A stretch of DNA of 26,301 nucleotides from a virus. Numbering within the stretch: position 1 is the first letter of the stretch; each line of letters begins with the position of its first letter. Shown in pieces: positions 20,934-26,301 of the stretch. The stretch is taken from positions 1 to 26,301 of the IMG/VR virus record IMGVR_UViG_3300020578_000372; one strand, 5' to 3'. Below the pieces are notes generated by a model. That model had not been told where the DNA came from and made no database searches. It was given only the letters and a program-made list of their open reading frames with translations. The position numbers were made by a program, and so were the translations under genes.

Positions 20934-22142
20934 TTAGCTCACGTTGCCGGAGATCACGCAGACCGTACCGCTGATGAACAAAATGGTCGCCACACCTCGC
21001 GTTGCGAGTGACACCGTAGCCTTGTCTGTGTCTGTGCCTGCAATGTACGCGGTTGTGATCGTGCAGGTAATCGTGATAGCGCCCGAGGTGTTGTTGAACA
21101 CCGAGACAATATCCCCCGTCGCAAACGTGCTGTTCGGAATCGTGATTGAACCACCAGAACCTACGCCGATGAACTTGCCGACATCGCCTGTAACAAGCGA
21201 GTAGTTCGTCGTTTTGTCTGAGCCGGACTGCGGGACGTTGCGATAACCGACGTTGTTGGTGCCGTCAGCCGTGCAGTTGGAGAGGTTGCCCGAGGTCGGC
21301 GTGCCCAAAATAGGCGTGGTGAGCGTGGGCGAAGTAGCCAGTACGTTATTACCCGTGCCTGTATTGGTGACGCTGACGATGTTTTTGCTACCGTCGAGCG
21401 CGAGCGCCGTAGAGGCCGTTAAACCATTGAGTGTGGTAGTGCTGCTCGTTGTCAGCGTGGTAAAGGCACCCGTATTCGCAGTCGTCGCGCCAACGGTGCC
21501 ATTGATGTTGATCGAGGCTGTGCCGGTGAGGTTTGTGACCGTACCGCCAGATGGCGTGCCGAGTGCGCCACCATCTTGTAAAAGCCGAACCCATGAACCG
21601 CCGTGGGCAAAATACATTGCACCGTCGGCGTGCGAGTGCGCGACCGCGCCGTGATAAGTGGTAGCAGAAGGAAACGCCGCTTGGTTCGCAAAATAAAACG
21701 GAATGACCGATCCTGCTTCCGGCGCAACGATGGCACCTGCATCAGAAATTGTAACCGACGAATTTTGAATGAGCTTGCCGGTGGTGCTATCAAATCTTGT
21801 AATTGCATTGTCCGTGGAGGACGCCGGGCCAACGACATCGCCGCCCGATCCGGTCGCGGCAATCGTGATGCTGCCGGTGCCATTCGTAATGGAGATACCC
21901 GAGCCTGCGGTCAGCGTGGCTTTACTCAACGTGTTGCCGGTCGTGTTACCGATCAACAATTGGCCGTTCGTGTAAGTGGATTGGCCGGTACCGCCGTTGG
22001 CGACCGTAATCGGCGTGCCCAGGTAAGCCGCAATGTTGGCAACGGTCAACTTGTAGTTCGCGCCGCCTCGGGCAATAACGGTTTCATCCGCCGCTTGTGC
22101 CGGGGCGCCAGAACTTAACGCACTAATTTTTGTGTCGGCCAT
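20934..22142 (-). CDS. Tail fibre protein with VGYR-type C-terminal domain (402 aa)
   Basis: The N-terminus (ADTKISALSSGAPAQAADETVIARGG, residues 2-27) resembles that of the tailspike next door and is probably the virion-anchoring part. A Thr/Gly-rich shaft follows with VANGGTGQSTYTNGQLLIGN, then LTTPILGTPTSGNLSNC, repeats typical of phage fibres. The C-terminal domain starting VGYRNVP (about residue 300) is paralogous to that of the 269-aa fibre. It is expected to be a trimeric host-recognition fibre. GAGG lies six bases before the ATG. Confidence 0.82.
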   Translation of the reverse strand: MADTKISALSSGAPAQAADETVIARGGANYKLTVANIAAYLGTPITVANGGTGQSTYTNGQLLIGNTTGNTLSKATLTAGSGISITNGTGSITIAATGSGGDVVGPASSTDNAITRFDSTTGKLIQNSSVTISDAGAIVAPEAGSVIPFYFANQAAFPSATTYHGAVAHSHADGAMYFAHGGSWVRLLQDGGALGTPSGGTVTNLTGTASININGTVGATTANTGAFTTLTTSSTTTLNGLTASTALALDGSKNIVSVTNTGTGNNVLATSPTLTTPILGTPTSGNLSNCTADGTNNVGYRNVPQSGSDKTTNYSLVTGDVGKFIGVGSGGSITIPNSTFATGDIVSVFNNTSGAITITCTITTAYIAGTDTDKATVSLATRGVATILFISGTVCVISGNVS

Positions 22143-22159
22143 GATAAACCTCGATTAAA

Positions 22160-23836
22160 TCAAATCAGCGTTTGCGCGACTGTCAGCAGGCTAATGGAGT
22201 CCGTCACATCGTTCGCCGTCGCAGCAGCAGTCGTCTTGCTTGACAGGCCAACGTAGTTGTAGAAAAAGTCCGAGTCGGTAGCATAGTCAAACACTTCGTA
22301 CTCCAACACACAGCGGATGTTGACCACTTGAAAAGCACCGAAGTTTCCGCAAGTAATGCCGATACCTTGCGCAATGCCGGCGGTCTTTCCAGTTAAGAAG
22401 TACAGACCCGTAATCTGCCCGCTTGTCGGATTGTTAAACACTTGGTTCACGCACAACTTAGCGGCATACGGCGCGGTGGCGCTGTCAGCTACCAAATACT
22501 TAAAAGTGACATCCGCAACGTGCATCCCTGCGCCGCTGTTGCCATAGACGTACACTTTTAGGCGAGCGCCAAAACTCTTAAAATTAAGAAAAGTAAATGT
22601 GCTGTTAAATCGGAAGATCACCTTGCTGTCGGGGTCTGACGCAACAAACGTACCAGTGTTGTTGTTCGCTTCCGGCATCGTGCCGTCGATGAAAAACTGC
22701 TCAAAGTACGTTGCGCCAGTTCCCACGACGTTGCGGTCGTTGGTCGTTTTGCTCGTCAGGTAATACTTGGCAAAGTTGCTGACGTTTTCCGGCTGCATAT
22801 ATCGCAGGTTAGCCTGCGAGGTCCACGAAGCGTTTTCGTTTGCAACACCGCAGAAAAGGTTTTGCGAAATGTCGGTAGCACCTTCAGAAAATTCGTACCC
22901 CTCGGATTCGGTTGTGTAACCAATAAACGCATTAAACTTCGCGTATTGAGTTAGCTTAAAACAAATTGACAAAGGCGAGAGCGGAGGCGAAATGTTGTAA
23001 CAAGTTATTCCACTAAATATGTTTTCAATGGCAGGCCATATCGCGTTGCCTTTCAGTTCGTAATGAACGTGATTTGTTCGCAACACGCCATTTGTAAACA
23101 CATTGACATTGGCATGGCCGCCCAAAAACACCGCAATATCACAGTTTGTAATGTGATAGTTGCTAACGCGGTTACCCATTTGAACGCGAACAGCGGCTGG
23201 ATTATCGGTGCCGTCAAATTTGATGCCAAAGCATGAGGTCGCGCCCGTGGTATCGGTCGTGCGGTGCCCCATGAGGTAAATGTTGTCCATCGAGGCGTAG
23301 GTCACGGTTTCGCTCGGGTGCATCCCGATGATGCCACCCGTGGCACCGTTTATTTTCTGGTGGTCAAATTGCAGATGATGAATGCCAGAGCATTCCCGCA
23401 TAATTATGATTGACCCTGCAAGGCTCGCCGAATCCTTAAAGAGCAGCGTGCCGTCTTTGCCAGGGTGACTCGGGTAGTAATCGCCCGTGTTAGTTTGGCC
23501 GTGCAAAACGCCGCCTAGCGGCATCGTGATCGTTCCGTCGATACGGTATTTGCCTGCGGGCAAGTAAACAATGTTGTTCTGATTGAGCGCGGTCTGAATC
23601 GCGCTTGTTGCATCTGCAACACCGGTGTTGTCGGCGCCGTAGTCGAGGGCGCTTACAATATCACGCAGTTTGCTCTGAATCGTGCGAGTGACCGACGACG
23701 CGCCAGCTGAAGCAAACCCGAGTTCGTTCAGCGAAGCCTTTTTGGTTACGCCGCCTTGCACAACAGGCACAACGTCCGCTGGTGAGACCGGCGACGTTGC
23801 GGCGGGTAACTGCGAAATTTTAATGGTAGAGGCCAC
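22160..23836 (-). CDS. Tailspike with pectate-lyase-like beta-helix
   Basis: This 558-aa protein has an N-terminal anchor (STIKISQLPAATSPVSPADVVPVVQGG), then the Pectate_lyase_3-type start DYGADNTGVADATSAIQTAL (residues about 65-84) and VYLPAGKYRIDGTI, which open a right-handed beta-helix. The C-terminal third is a beta-rich domain. Tailspikes of this fold bind and often cleave surface polysaccharides such as O-antigen or capsule. Catalytic residues cannot be named. The start is GTG at 23836 with GGAG eight bases upstream, overlapping the stop of the 58-aa gene. Codon use looks more AT-rich than the head genes, as is common for exchanged adhesin genes. Confidence 0.85.
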   Translation of the reverse strand: MASTIKISQLPAATSPVSPADVVPVVQGGVTKKASLNELGFASAGASSVTRTIQSKLRDIVSALDYGADNTGVADATSAIQTALNQNNIVYLPAGKYRIDGTITMPLGGVLHGQTNTGDYYPSHPGKDGTLLFKDSASLAGSIIIMRECSGIHHLQFDHQKINGATGGIIGMHPSETVTYASMDNIYLMGHRTTDTTGATSCFGIKFDGTDNPAAVRVQMGNRVSNYHITNCDIAVFLGGHANVNVFTNGVLRTNHVHYELKGNAIWPAIENIFSGITCYNISPPLSPLSICFKLTQYAKFNAFIGYTTESEGYEFSEGATDISQNLFCGVANENASWTSQANLRYMQPENVSNFAKYYLTSKTTNDRNVVGTGATYFEQFFIDGTMPEANNNTGTFVASDPDSKVIFRFNSTFTFLNFKSFGARLKVYVYGNSGAGMHVADVTFKYLVADSATAPYAAKLCVNQVFNNPTSGQITGLYFLTGKTAGIAQGIGITCGNFGAFQVVNIRCVLEYEVFDYATDSDFFYNYVGLSSKTTAAATANDVTDSISLLTVAQTLI

Positions 23837-23841
23837 GGGTT

Positions 23842-24018
23842 TTACTCCAATTCAATTTTGCTACTGTCTTCTAGCAGCACAAAGGAACTATCTTCAAGCA
23901 TTAAAAAAGAAGGCGCGGGCGGTGTAGGCGATCCTGTAGGGTCGGGAAACCCGACGCTGATGATGGACCCGAGCCCCAGCGCGATTCCATTACGTCGGTT
24001 TGTGCCATCCGTTGCCAT
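23842..24018 (-). CDS. 58-aa virion-region protein with octapeptide repeats
   Basis: This short gene is easily missed. Its ATG overlaps the previous stop (TAATG) and its own stop overlaps the tailspike Shine-Dalgarno, so it fills an otherwise 181-bp gap precisely. The protein begins ATDGTNRRNGIALGLGSII, has a Pro-rich hinge (PDPTGSPTPPAP) and ends in octads LEDSSFVL/LEDSSKIE. The same octads occur in the gp10-like protein. Function unknown; a small virion-associated adaptor is possible from its repeat sharing with the tail hub. Confidence 0.72.
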   Translation of the reverse strand: MATDGTNRRNGIALGLGSIISVGFPDPTGSPTPPAPSFLMLEDSSFVLLEDSSKIELE

Positions 24019-24320
24019 TAGCTCTGACTAATCGGTTTAGCGTACACCGTGCCGCCTGCTGACACCTGAATAGCCGACACCCGCCACGGGGCGCCCGTGC
24101 CATTCGGCACCACAAACGGAATCGGCGTGTTAGCCGGAATCGGGGTATCCGAGGTCGTTGCGGTCACGCCTTCACCGACGCGGACATACGCGGCAGTCGT
24201 TGCCCACACCACAACGCCATCGGGGCCGGGGTTCCACGCGGTCGTTGAACCTGCGGTGCCCGTAAAGGCCGCCGAAAAAGCCGGATAATCAGCGGCTGAA
24301 AGGGGGTTTAGCAAATCCAT
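24018..24320 (-). CDS. Small beta-rich virion-type protein (100 aa)
   Basis: This 100-aa protein starts DLLNPLSAADYPAFSAAFTG and is beta-rich with VVVWATTAAYVRVGEGVTAT, TPIPANTPIPFVVPNG and VSAIQVSAGGTVYAKP. Its pattern is that of small capsid or tail decoration proteins in phage late operons. The ATG at 24320 has GAGG eight bases upstream; a GTG three codons earlier is open but lies within that ribosome-binding region. It overlaps the 58-aa gene. Confidence 0.66.
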   Translation of the reverse strand: MDLLNPLSAADYPAFSAAFTGTAGSTTAWNPGPDGVVVWATTAAYVRVGEGVTATTSDTPIPANTPIPFVVPNGTGAPWRVSAIQVSAGGTVYAKPISQS

Positions 24321-24330
24321 CTTAATCACC

Positions 24331-24693
24331 TCACGCGAGGAACTTTAATTTGTAAAGGGTCGAAAGATACAGCGCCACCACCTCGTCGATGATGTTCTGT
24401 ATTGCAGAATCTTTTTCGTCGCAAACCTTGTAGCGATTGGCTTCAATGTCGGCGAGCGAGTCTTGCAAAAAGTCGATGATGTTGTTGCCTTTCTTGGCGG
24501 TCTGCAACGAGATCGGGCCAATCAAACCGTGACGGCCTTGGTAGGCTTCGGCAAAGTCATCGGCCAAGTCCACAACGCCGTCGTAAAACGACTTCAGCGC
24601 CTTGTGCTTGGCATACGAGCGCGTATTGAGATGCACGCTATGGGCGACATCCCGCGCTAGGAACAGATGGCCTACAAAGTCTGCCGCTTTCAT
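24331..24693 (-). CDS. DUF5856-type, Dps/ferritin-like protein
   Basis: This 120-aa helical protein fits the DUF5856 family of phages. Its N-terminal helices read HLFLARDVAHSVHLNT (residues 9-24), YAKHKALKSFYDGVVDLADD (27-46) and FAEAYQGR (47-54). His30, Asp45 and Glu49 keep the spacing (15 and 4) of the E. coli Dps ferroxidase residues His63, Asp78 and Glu82; His18 lies 12 before His30 as His51 does before His63, while the Dps Asp67 position is Lys34. HLNTR (21-25) also resembles the Dps HWNMR. It may be a ferritin-fold protein; iron oxidation is not shown. It overlaps the portal stop (ATGA). Confidence 0.72.
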   Translation of the reverse strand: MKAADFVGHLFLARDVAHSVHLNTRSYAKHKALKSFYDGVVDLADDFAEAYQGRHGLIGPISLQTAKKGNNIIDFLQDSLADIEANRYKVCDEKDSAIQNIIDEVVALYLSTLYKLKFLA

Positions 24694-26301
24694 TGCAACT
24701 CCATGGGCAACTCTGCGCCCGGCATGGGCATCTCTTCTCCCATCAGGGGAGTTTCACGTGGAACCATCGGGGCCACCAAGTCATTGCTTGACATCATGCC
24801 TGCCAAGGTGCCTGCGATAATGTCCTGAACTTGCTGTTCATTCAAGCCCGATTCCATCGCCTTGATGCGATCTGTCTCGGCTTGGTACGCCTTGACCTCG
24901 GCCTCGAACTCCTTGACCTGCACTTCACGCGCTTCCATCGACTGCTGCACGTTCTGGAGCATATTGAACATCTGCTCCATCTCCGCGCCCATCGCTTGAA
25001 TCTGCTGCTGCGCGGCCTGCATCGCAGGCGACTCATCCGAGGCTTCGAGCAACTTCGGATCAATCGTCTTGGAAAGCCGCTCGGCAATCTCTTGTGCGCC
25101 CGGCCAGTCCATGTTCTTCACGAACAAGTCACCGGCCACCGCCCAGAGTTGCGGGTTGGCTTGCAGAATCTCGCCCATCGCCACCATCGCTTCCTGCCGC
25201 TTGGTGTAGTACGAGGGGCCAGTCGTAACCGCAACGTCATACTTACCCACGGACGGGTTGTAGATTTTTTGGATCACAATACCCGCCTCATCCACGATCT
25301 TGCGGACAGGCTCGGGCTGCATCGGGTCAATCCGCACGGTGTCGGTTTCCCCGTCCATGCCGATGATGCGAGCAATCCGCTGCGTGTCGTAAATCTTCGG
25401 AATCAGGTCAACAAGTTGGCGCGTCACATAGCGAATGGCGCGAGCCAGGTTATCAACGTAATGGTAGGTGCCTGTGTCGCCTTGCCGTTCACGCGCCAAG
25501 ATGGCCCGACCCGAGCGCTCGTTAGAGGTCGCGCCCAAGCTCGAATCGTATTGCCCGGTCGTCGCCTTAATATCGTCAGAGGCGCCCATTTTGGCCTGAA
25601 TGAGGCCCGTTTGCGGCAAAGGCGGTGCCGCACGCTGCGGGAGCGGCAATACGCCACCCTGCGCGTCGGTCACGTCTGGATTGACCTCCAAATACGGCCA
25701 GTTGCTCGTATTGGCCGTCTTCCACTGGTGTTCGTAGCCTTCAAACTGACCGCCGTAGCCGATGAACGGGGCTTTGGGGGCAAGCGCGAGCATTTCGGCT
25801 TCTTGACTTACCCAGTAGTTGTACATCCGCTGGGCATCTTTGGCGTTACGCACCAATCCCGAGATGTAGAGCCGCCCATCGACCTCAAACTCGTTACCGA
25901 CCACGCGAACGACGGGAATCCACTTACCCGGCCACTCCTGCTCTTCAAGGATTTCGTAGCCGTTGGTCTTCATCCACTTGATGCGGCGGATTTCGACATC
26001 CCGCGAGCGAATGGGCTTGAGGCCCATCATCTCCATCTGCTTGGCTTCGGGCGAACCGCCGTAAGCGGTGACGTTACCGGGATACAGATGCAGCTTGATG
26101 CTGTCGTAGTACGCGTAAAAGTATTCAGCGATCCGCACCGAGTCTTCGCGTATCCACTGCGAGAGTTGCTCATCGCCGACGCCGCGAGTGCTGATCGATG
26201 AAATCGGTTCGGCGTTGGGGAATAGCCGCTCAAACTCGTCCTTCGGCATATCTTCGGTGATAAAGCAGTATTCGGCGTCTGAGCCGCACGGGTCTTGGAT
26301 G
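24690..26301 (-). CDS. Portal protein, P22 gp1-like (partial, N-terminus outside window)
   Basis: The reading frame is open to the right edge, giving at least 536 residues of the C-terminal part. The sequence PCGSDAEYCFITEDMPKDEF just inside the edge is the typical portal 'D/GSDAEYxFxxDxMxxDEF' region, so the gene continues upstream. Other family blocks are RIAEYFYAYYDSIKLH, YEHQWKTANTSNWPYL, LPQTGLIQAKMGASDDIKATTGQYDSSLGA and a C-terminal Gln-rich coiled coil (about the last 110 residues) matching the helical barrel. The portal forms the dodecameric DNA-entry ring at one capsid vertex and docks the terminase, gp4 and tail. Confidence 0.93.
   Translation of the reverse strand, partial: IQDPCGSDAEYCFITEDMPKDEFERLFPNAEPISSISTRGVGDEQLSQWIREDSVRIAEYFYAYYDSIKLHLYPGNVTAYGGSPEAKQMEMMGLKPIRSRDVEIRRIKWMKTNGYEILEEQEWPGKWIPVVRVVGNEFEVDGRLYISGLVRNAKDAQRMYNYWVSQEAEMLALAPKAPFIGYGGQFEGYEHQWKTANTSNWPYLEVNPDVTDAQGGVLPLPQRAAPPLPQTGLIQAKMGASDDIKATTGQYDSSLGATSNERSGRAILARERQGDTGTYHYVDNLARAIRYVTRQLVDLIPKIYDTQRIARIIGMDGETDTVRIDPMQPEPVRKIVDEAGIVIQKIYNPSVGKYDVAVTTGPSYYTKRQEAMVAMGEILQANPQLWAVAGDLFVKNMDWPGAQEIAERLSKTIDPKLLEASDESPAMQAAQQQIQAMGAEMEQMFNMLQNVQQSMEAREVQVKEFEAEVKAYQAETDRIKAMESGLNEQQVQDIIAGTLAGMMSSNDLVAPMVPRETPLMGEEMPMPGAELPMELQ

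Noticed and set aside
24831-26201. A 456-codon open frame on the plus strand, opposite the portal gene.
   Set aside because: The portal is unambiguous on the other strand; the antisense product is Leu/Arg/His rich with no recognisable motif.

Overview
The window is a nearly gap-free piece of a tailed-phage (or prophage) genome with a P22-like short-tailed (podovirus) virion. The portal, coat, gp4-like and gp10-like head-completion proteins, three ejection proteins and the ERF-type recombinase all point to that group. A nested Rz/Rz1 spanin pair implies a Gram-negative host. ERF, an orphan C5-cytosine methyltransferase and an XF1762-type protein suggest a proteobacterium, but this is inference. 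A small Cro/YdaS-type regulator suggests a temperate ancestor. No integrase, attachment site, tRNA, rRNA, CRISPR array or insertion sequence was seen.

Layout. Positions 1-418 (minus) hold an early leftward operon: a 71-aa helical protein followed by an ERF single-strand annealing protein cut by the left edge. Positions 456-500 hold back-to-back promoters whose -35 boxes share one palindrome. Positions 508-2839 (plus) hold a five-gene overlapping operon: HTH regulator, cytosine methyltransferase, unknown protein, XF1762-family protein, PD-(D/E)XK-type nuclease. This operon meets the late operon tail-to-tail at about 2828-2839.

Positions 2828-26301 (minus) form one long late operon, read from right to left. 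It runs: portal (cut by the right edge), Dps/DUF5856-like protein, two small virion-type proteins, tailspike, fibre, a giant three-module Gly-rich adhesin, a small assembly-like protein, a 2OG-Fe(II) oxygenase, two conserved small proteins, scaffold, coat, three small proteins, gp4-like, gp10-like, a C1q/TNF-like tail protein, a second fibre, a second Gly-rich protein, a 111-aa protein, a GNAT acetyltransferase, three ejection proteins, holin, a one-TM protein, Rz with embedded Rz1, and a GH108 endolysin. Most neighbours overlap by 1-14 nt (ATGA, GTGA, TGATG or TAATG junctions), so translation is probably coupled.

The most notable points are: a fibre plus Gly-rich gene pair present twice, on either side of the capsid genes; a Dps-like protein keeping most ferroxidase-ligand spacings directly after the portal; a probable leaderless transcript for the regulator; an octapeptide repeat shared by the gp10-like protein and an otherwise overlooked 58-aa gene; and a hairpin overlapping the scaffold ribosome-binding site. 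No gap longer than 300 bases lacks a gene.
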